Assembly: GCA_963837155.1 (NCBI GenBank)
Contig: CAWIMB010000002.1
Coordinates: 3,720,001-3,784,000 of the forward strand
Direction of reading: 5' to 3'
Length of the DNA: 64,000 bases
Source of the DNA: DASQHW01 sp963837155
Lineage (GTDB): Bacteria > Actinomycetota > Acidimicrobiia > IMCC26256 > PALSA-610
Made by a program: the position numbers and the translations under genes
The notes under the pieces: generated by a model
Seen by the model: only the letters and a program-made list of their open reading frames with translations
Told to the model about the DNA's origin: nothing
The model's database searches: none
Part shown: piece after piece, positions 8,723-17,597 of the stretch
How positions within the stretch are numbered: position 1 is the stretch's first letter
How the letters are laid out: the number at the start of each line of letters is the position of its first letter

Positions 8723-9888
8723 GCGACCGCATGCCCGTGACGAGAGGCGAGCGTCCCGAGGTTCACGCGCGCGAGGTACGCAGGATCGAGCGTGACCGGC
8801 AGCTCGAACGAGAGCTTCCCGTCGGCCTGGTCATACTTGCTCGCCAGCGTCGTCGCGACGAACGTGAGGTGCGTGAGCGGCGCGTCGCCGGAATGCTCGG
8901 GGGCCGTGTGATGGTACGCAACCGCCTCCACGACTTCGTCCCGGAACCCCCAGAGTGTGAGCAGGTACGCGCCGATATCGGCGTGGGTTGTACCGAGGAG
9001 GTCGGCTTCGACGATGTGCAGGGGCGTTCGGGTCCGGCGCGCCGTGTCGACCGTGCGCGCCAGCTCGTCCGGAAGGCAGACCGCGAGCGCGAGCAGCCCC
9101 ACATCGTGCAGCACACTCGCGACACACGCGTCGGGCATCTGCCCCGAGAGCTGAGCCGCGATCTCCGCCGCGCGCACACAGTCCGAGCGAATCTGCGCGT
9201 ACACCGCAGGATCGATGCGCGCATCGTCCTCGAACGCGTGGAAGACGTCGGCGGCGGCGACGAGGTCGCGAATCATGCCGAGGCCGAGATAGACGACGGC
9301 ATCGCGGACATCGCAGACCTGACGGGGCAGGCCGAAGAACGCGGAGTTGACGAGCTGCATCAGCTTGGCGGTGATCGCGGGATCGTTGCGAATCAGTTGC
9401 GTCACTTCATCAACGCTGGAATCGCCACCGCGGAGCGAGTCGGTGAGCCGCCGGAGCGTCGGGCGCGGCGCGGGAAGCGCGTCGAGGCGTCCAAGCGCTT
9501 CCCGGAGCTCAGGATCGACGAGTCGCGAGCGGATGCCACACGAGCGTTCGATCGCGTCAACGAGCGCGTCGAACTCGCACGGCTTGCTGAGGAACTGGTG
9601 TGCGAGCACTGCGAGTCGCACGGCGGTGGCGTCGTCGAGCTGGCCCGAGAGCACGATGCGTACCGTGTCGGGGTAACGCTCCCGGACGATCTCCAAGAGC
9701 TGACTGCCGTCCATGACCGGCATGCGCATGTCGGTGACGAGAACGTCGAACTGCATGTCGGCCATCGTTGCGAGCGCTTCTGCACCACTCGACGCGCAGA
9801 CGGTCTCGAACCGGTCGCGATGGGCGCGGAGCATGCGCCGCAGCCCGCCGAGCACGCTCGGGTCGTCGTCGACGAACAGGACTCTCAT
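8719..9888 (-). CDS. Response regulator with HDOD output domain
   Basis: 389 residues. The receiver has VDDDP, Asp53 in VLVTDMRMPVMDG, the TVRIVLSGQ strand and FLSKPCEF with the conserved Lys. From about 145 follows an HDOD domain: LIRNDPAITAKLMQLVNSAFFG, then YLGLGMIRDLV, VLHDVGLLALA and YHHTAPEHSG, the latter two retaining His residues. HDOD proteins act as non-enzymatic signal outputs in motility, cell-cycle or stress control. It overlaps the kinase stop by four bases upstream and the next regulator by four bases downstream, so all three are translated as a coupled unit. Confidence 0.9.
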   Translation of the reverse strand: MRVLFVDDDPSVLGGLRRMLRAHRDRFETVCASSGAEALATMADMQFDVLVTDMRMPVMDGSQLLEIVRERYPDTVRIVLSGQLDDATAVRLAVLAHQFLSKPCEFDALVDAIERSCGIRSRLVDPELREALGRLDALPAPRPTLRRLTDSLRGGDSSVDEVTQLIRNDPAITAKLMQLVNSAFFGLPRQVCDVRDAVVYLGLGMIRDLVAAADVFHAFEDDARIDPAVYAQIRSDCVRAAEIAAQLSGQMPDACVASVLHDVGLLALAVCLPDELARTVDTARRTRTPLHIVEADLLGTTHADIGAYLLTLWGFRDEVVEAVAYHHTAPEHSGDAPLTHLTFVATTLASKYDQADGKLSFELPVTLDPAYLARVNLGTLASRHGHAVA

Positions 9889-11123
9889 ACCGTGGCGACC
9901 TCCGCCATCTTCTTGGCGACTCCGGCAACCGGGAGCCGTACGTAGAACGTCGTGCCACCGTCGGGGACCGAGTCGAAGGTCAGCGATCCGCCGTGGCGCT
10001 CGACCACAACCGAGCGCGCGAGCGCGAGACCTTGGCCCGTTCCCTTCCCGACGTCTTTGGTCGTGAAGAACGGATCGAAGATGCGGTCCCGGATCGCTTC
10101 GGGAATGCCAGGGCCGGAGTCGGCGATCGACACGACGACGTATCCGTCTTCCCGCCGGCTCCGGACGACGATCGATCCGAGCTCGCCATCGGGCCGGACG
10201 TCGGCGATTGCCTGCGCGGCATTGAGGAAGAGGTTGAGGAACACCTGGTTCACGTCGCTGCGATAGCAGCTGACTGCGGGGAGATCACCGAAATCCGTCT
10301 CGATGTTCGCGACGTATTTCAGCTCGTTGCGCGCCACCGCAAGGGTGTCACGCAAGCACTGGTTCACATCCGTCGGGGACTGCTCGACGCCATCAGGATG
10401 GCCGAACGATCGCATCGCGCGCACGATCGTCGCGATGCGTTCGACGCCGTCGCGCGCCTCGTGCAATGCGCACGGCACCTCCTCACGGAGGTAGTCGATC
10501 TCGGCGATTGCCTCTGCGGAATCGACCGCCGCGCACCGGTCGTCCCACGACATCGGCGGACAGTCCCGCGCCAGGATCGCTCGGTAGGCGTCGATCAGGA
10601 CGAACGCCTTCTCGAAAGCCTCTTCGAAGAAGCGGAAGTTGTCGCCCACGAACTGCACGGGCGTGTTGATCTCGTGCGCGATGCCCGAGGCGAGCTGACC
10701 GACCGACTCGAGCTTCTGGCTGCGCCGCAACTCGCGCTGCAACTGGTTGCGAGCCGTGACATCGCGTGCGTTGACAACGAACCCTTGGATGCGCGGGTCG
10801 GAGCGCAGATCGGTATAGCTGCTCTCGATGTCGCGCCACGTGCCGTCGAAATGACGCCAGCGGGCCTCGATCATGCCGGAATCGGCGGTGTCGTCGCCGC
10901 GCAGGCCGCCCTCCGCAAACGCCCGGATGAGGTCTTCGGTGTGCACGAACTCGGCGATCGTCATGCCCACGAGCTCGTGGGGCGTCAGACCGAGCACGAG
11001 CTCGCTCGCCGGTGACGCATAGGTGACGACGTACTCGTCGGCCGACAGCACCAGCGTGAGATCCGAGGAATGTTGGAGCAACGCTTCGAAACGACCTTCG
11101 CGATCCATCGACTCGCGGCTCAC
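9885..11123 (-). CDS. PAS-domain sensor histidine kinase
   Basis: 412 residues, apparently cytoplasmic. A PAS domain (about 12-125; TLVLSADEYVVTYASPAS through GFVVNARDVTARN) is followed by the dimerisation helix with phospho-acceptor His150 in ASGIAHEINTPVQFV. The HATPase has its N box in NLFLNAAQA, G1 in DSGPGIP, F box FDPFFTTK and G2 GTGQGLALAR. The helix between His150 and the ATPase is unusually long (about 110 residues), as in ZraS/NtrB-like kinases. The start is GTG at 11123; an ATG five codons in is an alternative. It leads the operon with the two response regulators and presumably phosphorylates both. Confidence 0.9.
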   Translation of the reverse strand: MSRESMDREGRFEALLQHSSDLTLVLSADEYVVTYASPASELVLGLTPHELVGMTIAEFVHTEDLIRAFAEGGLRGDDTADSGMIEARWRHFDGTWRDIESSYTDLRSDPRIQGFVVNARDVTARNQLQRELRRSQKLESVGQLASGIAHEINTPVQFVGDNFRFFEEAFEKAFVLIDAYRAILARDCPPMSWDDRCAAVDSAEAIAEIDYLREEVPCALHEARDGVERIATIVRAMRSFGHPDGVEQSPTDVNQCLRDTLAVARNELKYVANIETDFGDLPAVSCYRSDVNQVFLNLFLNAAQAIADVRPDGELGSIVVRSRREDGYVVVSIADSGPGIPEAIRDRIFDPFFTTKDVGKGTGQGLALARSVVVERHGGSLTFDSVPDGGTTFYVRLPVAGVAKKMAEVATV

Positions 11124-11193
11124 GCAGTTGTGTCGACCATCGCTTCCGCCGCCATGAGCAAATGTGGCGTTCGGCGCACTCGTTGCCCAGGCT

Positions 11194-12783
11194 TCAGGCC
11201 GGGAGCCGCACCTCTCCGGCGTGCGCCGCGACCATCGGCCACGGCATTGCTCGCTCGGCGGCGAGCGCGACGTCGAACAGCAGCTCGTCGGCGTGGTGGC
11301 GAGCGAGCACCTGCATGCCGACGGGAAGGCCGTCGACCGGCCCGCCCGGGATCGAGACCGCCGGGTTCCCGTAGATGTTGGAGATGATCGTCAGCGCACC
11401 CATGCGCACGAGCTCGGGGAACCGCGCCGAGCCGACGTCGAGGATCGCCGACGGCAACTTCGGAAAGAGGCCGCCCGCGACGCGGATACTGGCCATGGTC
11501 GCCCGGAAGCCGCGGCGCGCAATCGTGCTCGACTTCGCCCAGTCGAGGAAGCCGCCCTCCGCCGAGCTGATCGGCGCGTCGGCCGCGAACGCCGGGCCGG
11601 GGTTGGTTGCCGCGATGATGAAGTCGACTTGCTCGAAGGCGTTCGCCATTGCTTCGTACGCGCGCACACGTTGCCCTTCGGCGACGGCCGCGGTGTGCAG
11701 GTTGTACATCGATTGCGACAGCAGCAGACCGGTCGCGACCTCATCGGTGAGCTCGGCCACGCGTGTTGGCCAGGCGTCGCCCAGCTCGGCCAGCAGCGTC
11801 GCGAGGTTGCCCATCATCCATTGCGCCGCGAGATTCGGGAGCTCGAGCGGCAGGTCGACGTGAATCATGCCCGCCGCTGCAATCAGTTCCGCAGCTGACG
11901 CGCGCAACTGTTCCTCGACGCCGGGTTCGAGCGTGACGCCACCGAGCGCGGGGATCACCGCCACCTTGCGGCCGCGGAGCTCCCGCGTCCCGAGCTGGTG
12001 TTCCCACTCGCCGACCTCGATGGGTCGACTCCGCGCTCCGCTCCCCTCCGGTCGCTTCGCTGTCGTCTCCCGGGCGGGCAGGCTTGTCGGGTCGTGCACG
12101 TCGAAGCCCGCGCACACGTCGAAGTAGCGCGCGACGTCGCGCACCGACCGAGCAAGACACCCGACCACGACCGTGCCCGGGCGGAAGAACACGTTGGGAC
12201 CGCGCGGGATGCGCCCGAAGGTGCCCTTCATGCCGACGAGCCCGGTGTAACCGGCAGGAATGCGAATCGATCCCCCACCGTCGCCGCCCGTCGCGATCGT
12301 CACGAGCCCACCGGCGACTGCGGACGCGCTGCCGGCGGACGAGCCACCGGTTGTTCGTCCGTGCTGCCACGGGTTGTGGGTGACGCCGTTCAACTTCGAG
12401 ACACTGACGTTGAGCCCGCCGAACTCGCTTGCGGTGGTGAGACCGACCGGTACCGCACCGCCCACGTTGAGCAAGCGCGTGACCATCGTGCTTGTGTAGT
12501 CGGAGACGCGATCCTTGAAGATCAGCGACGCCTCGGTTGCGGGCCACCCCTCAACGAACTCGAGCTCCTTGATGCCGACCGGTACGCCTCCGAACGGCTT
12601 CGTGATGTCCGCACCTGCGGCGGCGTCGATGGCGCGGTCCGCATCGATGAACGAAAACGCGTTGAGGTCGCTGCGCTCGATCGCGGCCAGGGTCGCGTCG
12701 AGCTCTTCACGCGGCGAGCGCTGTCCCCGCCGGTACGCGTCGACGAGCCCGCACGCGTCGCCTTCCCAAGGCTCATCGGTCAT
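11194..12783 (-). CDS. Amidase signature family hydrolase with an inserted repeat
   Basis: 529 residues with the Ser-cisSer-Lys triad: Lys in FGGVPVGIKELEF, cis-Ser in TGGSSAGSASAVAGG, nucleophile Ser in ATGGDGGGSIRIPAG. These enzymes cleave amides or related bonds (glutamyl-tRNA amidotransferase A, fatty amide and nylon-oligomer hydrolases). The substrate is not predictable. Between VCAGFDVHDP and GTRELRGRKVAVIP the protein reads KRPEGSGARSRPIEVG, encoded by copy B of the 52-bp repeat and placed where the family has a loop. The ATG at 12783 starts MTDEPWEGD; 48 upstream in-frame residues are not family sequence. Confidence 0.88.
   Translation of the reverse strand: MTDEPWEGDACGLVDAYRRGQRSPREELDATLAAIERSDLNAFSFIDADRAIDAAAGADITKPFGGVPVGIKELEFVEGWPATEASLIFKDRVSDYTSTMVTRLLNVGGAVPVGLTTASEFGGLNVSVSKLNGVTHNPWQHGRTTGGSSAGSASAVAGGLVTIATGGDGGGSIRIPAGYTGLVGMKGTFGRIPRGPNVFFRPGTVVVGCLARSVRDVARYFDVCAGFDVHDPTSLPARETTAKRPEGSGARSRPIEVGEWEHQLGTRELRGRKVAVIPALGGVTLEPGVEEQLRASAAELIAAAGMIHVDLPLELPNLAAQWMMGNLATLLAELGDAWPTRVAELTDEVATGLLLSQSMYNLHTAAVAEGQRVRAYEAMANAFEQVDFIIAATNPGPAFAADAPISSAEGGFLDWAKSSTIARRGFRATMASIRVAGGLFPKLPSAILDVGSARFPELVRMGALTIISNIYGNPAVSIPGGPVDGLPVGMQVLARHHADELLFDVALAAERAMPWPMVAAHAGEVRLPA
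12020..12071. repeat. 52-bp intragenic repeat, copy B
   Basis: Matches 5935-5986 at 50 of 52 bases. It sits inside the amidase gene and is translated through in another frame than copy A, adding about 17 residues in a variable loop without breaking the frame. Confidence 0.85.
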
Positions 12784-12851
12784 CGCCGCATCATGCCACT
12801 CGTCCTGAAAAGGACGCCGCTCGGCCTTCGCAAGAGCCGGGGTGTCCGGCC

Positions 12852-12938
12852 TACCCTTCGGGCGTGGTGCCGAGGCCCCTGGTCGTGGATCTCCGGGACG
12901 AGACCGCGCTCGACCCCACGTTGGCACCCCTTGCCTAG
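12852..12938 (+). pseudogene. Orphan start of a PEP-synthase-like gene with its promoter
   Basis: TACCCT at 12852-12857 lies six bases before a GTG at 12864, the same leaderless layout as intact genes here. The GTG opens only 24 codons, reading VVPRPLVVDLRDETALDPTLA, then PLA and a TAG. The VVDL..ETALDPTLA stretch resembles the N-terminus of PEP/pyruvate-binding enzymes, where a GGKG motif would come next but is missing. The break is next to the 3' end of the hydrolase gene (12935). It looks like a gene truncated by rearrangement; the short length keeps confidence low. Confidence 0.4.
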
Positions 12939-13810
12939 AGAAGCTCCGATACGGCGCGGGCGAACGCTTCGGGCACCTCGATCATCGGATAATGCCCGGC
13001 GTCGTCGAGCGCGATGAACGGCGTTCCGGGACGGGCCGCAAGGAAGCGGTCGACCATCGCCGGGACCGCAACCGGATCTTGCATTCCCCACACGATGCCG
13101 AGCGGCGACGGATGCCGTTCGATCGCGCCCGTGTAACGCGCTTCGTGCAGCCGCCGGTCCTCGATGTAGCGGATCAGCCGGGGCAGCAATCGGTGGCCAT
13201 CGGCGTGCGCCATCGCCGTCCATTGGAGCGCGAGCTCGTCGGGCGTGGCGGGATGGGCCCGTGAGAACGTCAGCGCGAGCCCGGCCGCGAAGCCCGGTTC
13301 GGTGATGAGGTCGGTCGGCACGTCGTCGACCTGGAGCAGCAGTTGCTGGCCATCGGTGAGGTGCGCGAGCTCGAGGTAGATGGAGCCGTTGGTCAGCACG
13401 CGGCGACTGATCGTGAACGGCACGTTGCCGTCAAGGTCGCGCGCGAGCAGCTCGCCACCAACCGTGTCGCCCATGTCGTGCGTGAGCAGCGCGACACGTT
13501 CGAGCCCGAATGACGCCGTGACCGCGACCGCCGTATCGGCGTGCAGCTCAATCGAATAGCGGCGGTCGGGCTTGTCGGAAAGCCCGAAGCCGAGGAAGTC
13601 GAACAGCACGACGCCGCGATCAACGGCAAGAACATCGACCACATGTCGCCAGTCGGCGCTGCAGGACGGGAATCCGTGCAGGACGAGCAGGGGCTCCTTG
13701 CCGCCGTTGTCTCGTGCCGCGATGAACATGGCAAACACGTCGCCGGCTTCAGTTGTGATCATCTGGCCCCGCGCCCGCCAGCGCGCGAGCTCGTCGTGCC
13801 CCATCGCCAT
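12935..13810 (-). CDS. Alpha/beta hydrolase (dehalogenase/epoxide-hydrolase-like)
   Basis: 291 residues. LLVLHGFPSCSADW supplies the oxyanion HGFP loop. ALLTHDMGDTVGG places an Asp at the nucleophile elbow (H-D-x-G), as in haloalkane dehalogenases and epoxide hydrolases rather than serine lipases. WGMQDPVA holds an acid and LDDAGHYPMIEVPE the catalytic His. A helical cap spans about residues 135-205. The ATG at 13810 starts two bases after the stop of the secreted-protein gene, so the two are cotranscribed; a second ATG two codons later is equally possible. Substrate unknown. Confidence 0.85.
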   Translation of the reverse strand: MAMGHDELARWRARGQMITTEAGDVFAMFIAARDNGGKEPLLVLHGFPSCSADWRHVVDVLAVDRGVVLFDFLGFGLSDKPDRRYSIELHADTAVAVTASFGLERVALLTHDMGDTVGGELLARDLDGNVPFTISRRVLTNGSIYLELAHLTDGQQLLLQVDDVPTDLITEPGFAAGLALTFSRAHPATPDELALQWTAMAHADGHRLLPRLIRYIEDRRLHEARYTGAIERHPSPLGIVWGMQDPVAVPAMVDRFLAARPGTPFIALDDAGHYPMIEVPEAFARAVSELL

Positions 13811-13812
13811 GC

Positions 13813-16087
13813 TCAGAACGGCACGCCGAGGCACGGGCCGCCGTTGCAGACATCGGTGACTGCGCCGTTCCAGAACCCGTCCTTGAGATCGAGCACCGCG
13901 GGTTGGCGGGGCGTGTCGTCGTGAGGATCGTGGCCCTCGCGCGGCGGGTTGTTCACGATCGGCGACAGCGGTGAGCCGGTGTCCCACAGGAAATACGCCG
14001 AGCCGGTGAACGGGTAATGCTCGATCGTCGGGATTCCCCACGCCGGTTCGACGTCGTGGGTGCGTCCGGGCGCGACGAACGGACGGTGTACGCGCGCGCC
14101 GATCGTGCGCGCTTCGATCTCGAGGCTCACCTGCGCGACCTGATGGTCGCCGACCGCGCCGAGCAAGAGGATCGTGTGGGCGGGCGTGCGCGGATACGGA
14201 TCGGTGGTCAGGTGCTGCGCGTAGCCGTTGGTCTCGCCGCGGTCCCACAGCATCTCGATGAGGCCACTGCTCACGAGGCGGTCGTACTCGTCGGGATATG
14301 CGGGCTTGAAGATTAGGAGGTACGTGTCGAAGTCGACGCTGCGTTGCAGCAACAGCGAGTAGTTCATTCCCGCTTCGGCCAGCACCGAACGCGTGAAGTC
14401 TTGGGCGACCGCGGTGAGCGCGCCTCCGAAGATCGCGCCCTCACTGTTGCCGTCGTAGAACAGCTGCGACGTGTCGATGAGCGGTTGCCCGCCGAAACGG
14501 AACGCCGGGTTCGCGACGAAGCCGTTCGCGTGGATCATCAGCCGGCCGAGGAACAGGAAGTTCAAGAAGCCCTGCTGCGATCGGTCGGGAAGCGTCGGGA
14601 ACTTCGAGAGGTCCTGCAGGATGCTGACGGCCGTACCGACGTCCTCCTCCGCGAGGCCGATGAAGTTCGATCCGCAGTACGCGGTGTTATGGGCGACGGC
14701 CATGTCGAGCACGATCGACGAGTTCACCTCGTCGAAGCTGCCGAGCAAACCGTGTCCGTACAGCGAGACCCGGGCCGGCGCACCCGTGGCCGACGGCGGG
14801 ATGACACATTGATACTGGGCCGTGAAGTCGTGCGGCTGGCGCACGGGAAGGCCGTCGGCGCCGTACACGAAGCGGGAGCCCGTCACCCCGTCGTGATCCA
14901 GATAGAGCGGCACCTGGAACGTGCCGGTGATGCGCCGGAACTCCCGCGCGTTCACGTTCTCCTCGACCTTGTCGACCGTGAATTTCGGCGCAGCCGCGCC
15001 GAGCGCGGCGAACGCATCGTCGCGGATGTGCAACATGCGACCGGCGATCCCCTGCGCGCTGGCGATCGTGAAGTCCCACGCGAGCGTGAGTTCGTGACGG
15101 CCGACGCGAGCGCGATGCAATGCCGCGAACACGTTTTCCATTGCAGGGCGCCGCTGCTCAACGACCGGGCTGAACGTCTTGATGCTGTCGCGATAGATCT
15201 CGAACGCGCTGGCTGGGTTCGATCGGGTTGCCCTGCGCGTCCTTCAGGTCGCGCAACCCGATCACGTAGCGGTGCCCCTCGAGGAAGTTGATCGCGGGAC
15301 GAATGATCATCGTGCGGGCCGCGTCATCGGGCGCATCAACATCCAGCTCGGCGAAGTACGGCCACCGCCGTCCGGTGTTGGTATCGATGATGACGATCGG
15401 CGCGTCTCGGCGGAGCGAGCGCGCGACGTCGGTGATCGGCGCGGCCCCGCTCTTTACGAGGTCGATCCCCGGGAACGACAGCATGATCGGCTGGCCCGGG
15501 CTGAAGCCGTCGTTGCGGTTCCACTCGGTGGGATCGACGTGCACGCCCGCGACGTTGGCCGGCAGCGACTGAGCATCGAGGTGCACGCGGCGGCCGGTCG
15601 GGGAAGCCGGATCGGCCATGGTGTAGAAGTCGTTCGGGAACGGCAACAAGCAGCGGTTCGACATCAGGAAGTCGCACCGGTTGGCGGCAGTCAGGTCGAG
15701 GGCGGGCTCGACATCGAACTTCGTCACCGCATGCGCGTGCCCGGCTCGCGCCGAGAGGCGCGTGATGCCGGCACCGAGCTCGTGCACATCGAGGTCTGCC
15801 GTCGCGCTCGTCGACGTGACTGTGAACTGATCGGTGATGTTCTTGCGATGGTGGCGATGAGCGCCGACGCGAGTGAGAAACACTCGCAGACGATTTGGGT
15901 TCACGCCCTGGAGCGTGAGTTCGACGTGCACGGTCGCGGCACCGGATCCGACGACCGTCCCTGGCGTGGGCGCGACAATGTCGATCGCTTGCCCGGCGGA
16001 AGGCGGCGCCGCGACGGCGATCCCGCTCGTCAGCAGCACGAGCGCGCAACCCAAGACGGTGCTCCGCACCGCGGCGAAAGGATTCAT
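13813..16087 (-). CDS. Large secreted hydrolase-like protein, frameshifted
   Basis: About 758 residues with an N-terminal signal peptide (VLGCALVLLTSGIAVAAPP). The first part has CLLPFPNDFYTMADPAS, TGRRVHLD, VDPTEWNRNDGFSPG and NFLEGHRYVIGLRDL; the second has LTLAWDFTIAS, YGHGLLGS and YDGNSEGAIFGG, where GNSEG fits the lipase G-x-S-x-G elbow. I recognise it as a recurrent actinobacterial secreted type related to bacterial lipase-like proteins but cannot name a substrate. The frame breaks near 15205-15230: one frame gives ...GNPIEPS, the other AFEIYRDSIKTFSPVVEQRR just upstream of MENVFAALHRA. Start ATG at 16087 with a leaderless -10 box. It is followed by the alpha/beta hydrolase. Confidence 0.8.
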
Positions 16088-16100
16088 CCCGCCGACGCTA
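16088..16100 (-). promoter_or_regulatory. Leaderless -10 box of the secreted-protein gene
   Basis: On the minus strand TAGCGT (16095-16100) is followed by seven bases and then the ATG at 16087. No ribosome-binding site precedes the start. Confidence 0.5.
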
Positions 16101-16155
16101 ACCACTTGCGCCCTTCTTGGCGACGGCGCGGGTCGGATCGTGTCAGGCTGGGGCT

Positions 16156-16557
16156 ATGAAGGTTGGAGACACGGCCCGTCGTACACGCAAGATCACCGCG
16201 CACGACATCGAGCTGTTCACCGAGCTGACAGGGGATCGCAACCCGCTGCACTACGACGAAGAGGCCGCGACCCGCAGCCGCTTCGGCGGCATCATCGTGC
16301 AGGGTGGCGTCACGTCCGGGCTTCTCAACGCTTTAGTCGCCGAGGATTTGCCCGGTCCGGGCAGCGTGTTCCTCCACGTCGACTGGAACTTTCGCGCGCC
16401 GGTCCGGCCCGGCGACGAGATCACCGCCGAAGCGGAAGTCTTGTCAATGCGCGACGACCGACCGATGTGCACACTCCGCACAACGATCACCAACCAGGAC
16501 GGCACGGTCGTGCTCGACGGCACCGCGCTCGTCTACCGCGAATCGCTCACGTCGTGA
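16156..16557 (+). CDS. MaoC-like (R)-specific enoyl hydratase
   Basis: 133 residues, a single hot-dog domain of MaoC type. The hydratase motif is clear: FTELTGDRNPLHYDEEAATRS supplies the catalytic Asp and His, followed by GGIIVQGGVTSGLLN. FRAPVRPGDEITAEAEV forms the central strand pair. Enzymes of this size act as dimers and hydrate (R)-3-enoyl-CoA or crotonyl-CoA esters. Start at 16156 (MKVGDTARR); a 13-residue upstream extension is not conserved in type. Transcribed away from the secreted-protein gene and ending at a terminator hairpin. Confidence 0.88.
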   Translation: MKVGDTARRTRKITAHDIELFTELTGDRNPLHYDEEAATRSRFGGIIVQGGVTSGLLNALVAEDLPGPGSVFLHVDWNFRAPVRPGDEITAEAEVLSMRDDRPMCTLRTTITNQDGTVVLDGTALVYRESLTS

Positions 16558-16573
16558 CGGAGCTGACGACTCA

Positions 16574-16619
16574 TTCGTGGTCCATCTGACTTGTCATATG
16601 CGGGCAGATGGACCACGAA
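16574..16619. terminator. Stem-loop between convergent MaoC and BKACE genes
   Basis: Perfect 15-bp inverted repeat: 16574-16588 (TTCGTGGTCCATCTG) pairs with 16605-16619 around a 16-base loop. It lies 17 bases after the MaoC stop and before the end of the converging BKACE gene. The remaining spacer to 16691 holds no recognisable gene. Confidence 0.75.
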
Positions 16620-16691
16620 GCGCATCGACCTGCGCGTGCTGCCCGCGCCCGGCGATCCCGCGGACGCGATGTACGTGTGAACAAGGCCGGC

Positions 16692-17591
16692 TCACCGCAA
16701 GCCGACGCGTTGACGTATCTCGTCGCTGGATGCCACTGGTCGGCCCGCGTCCCGCGCCCACGAAACCGCGCGTTCGACGAGCATTGCGTTGGTCGACGCC
16801 GGTGCCGCGGCTGGGCTGTCACCGACACCGATGCGAATACCACCGCCACGCGCAAGGGCGTGGCGGGCGAGACGCTCGATCAGCGCCGCGTCGTCGATCG
16901 CGTACGGAACCACGATCCACTCGACATCGATGCCGTCGGGGATCTGGGCGAGGTGCCAGTCGATCGCCTCCTCAGTCGGCGCGGGACCCAGCGCCAACGC
17001 GCCCGACACGAAGATCTTGTGCAATACCGGCTGCCCGACGCGTCCTGCCTCGGCGAGCATCGCCATTGTGCGGGTGTGACCTACGTCGAACACGCCGAGG
17101 GTCGGAACCATCTCGAGCTCGGCCGCGTGCGCGAGGGCGTCGAGCACGAACGGCAACGGATTGTCGATGACCCCCAACGTGCGCAGCGCGTCGACGCCGA
17201 GGAACTGGTGGCCCCGCTCGTCCCACACGACGATCGACGCCGATCCGATGTCGACGGGTGCGAGCTCGAGACCGTGACGGTCGTGCAGCTCCCATACGTG
17301 CGCAAGCCGCCGCTCGTGAGGAACCGCCACGTCTATCGGGTAGCTCGGGTAGCCGAGCATTCCGCTCGACGCGATGCGGTCGAGCGTCTCGCCGTACAGC
17401 GCGGTGTCGCCGAGGCGCTGCTCGCCGCTCTGCGGGTCGCGCGCGTGCCAGTGCACGACCGACGCGCCCGCGTCGCGGCAGCGCAACGCATCATCGGCAC
17501 ATTCCTGCGGGCTGTAGGGCACGTGCGGATTGGGCACGCGACCGGCGGCTTCGTTGAGGGCAACCTCGATGATGACCGCATCCCGATCCAC
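16692..17591 (-). CDS. BKACE (beta-keto acid cleavage enzyme, DUF849/Kce-like)
   Basis: 299 residues of the BKACE family, zinc enzymes that transfer an acyl group from a beta-keto acid to acetyl-CoA; the founding member cleaves 3-keto-5-aminohexanoate in lysine fermentation. VIIEVALNEAA and the zinc-binding HxH of VVHWHARDP are present, followed by IDVAVPHERR, the VPTLGVFDVGHTRTM segment and GGGIRIGVGD. Length is standard. It starts six bases after the LLM oxidoreductase gene, so the two form an operon. The substrate of BKACEs varies and cannot be assigned. Confidence 0.88.
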   Translation of the reverse strand: MDRDAVIIEVALNEAAGRVPNPHVPYSPQECADDALRCRDAGASVVHWHARDPQSGEQRLGDTALYGETLDRIASSGMLGYPSYPIDVAVPHERRLAHVWELHDRHGLELAPVDIGSASIVVWDERGHQFLGVDALRTLGVIDNPLPFVLDALAHAAELEMVPTLGVFDVGHTRTMAMLAEAGRVGQPVLHKIFVSGALALGPAPTEEAIDWHLAQIPDGIDVEWIVVPYAIDDAALIERLARHALARGGGIRIGVGDSPAAAPASTNAMLVERAVSWARDAGRPVASSDEIRQRVGLR

Positions 17592-17597
17592 GGATAC

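Noticed and set aside
16620..16677. Plus-strand stretch reading RIDLRVLPAPGDPADAMYV then a stop, possible gene remnant
   Set aside because: Too short and without family match; could be chance in GC-rich spacer after the hairpin.
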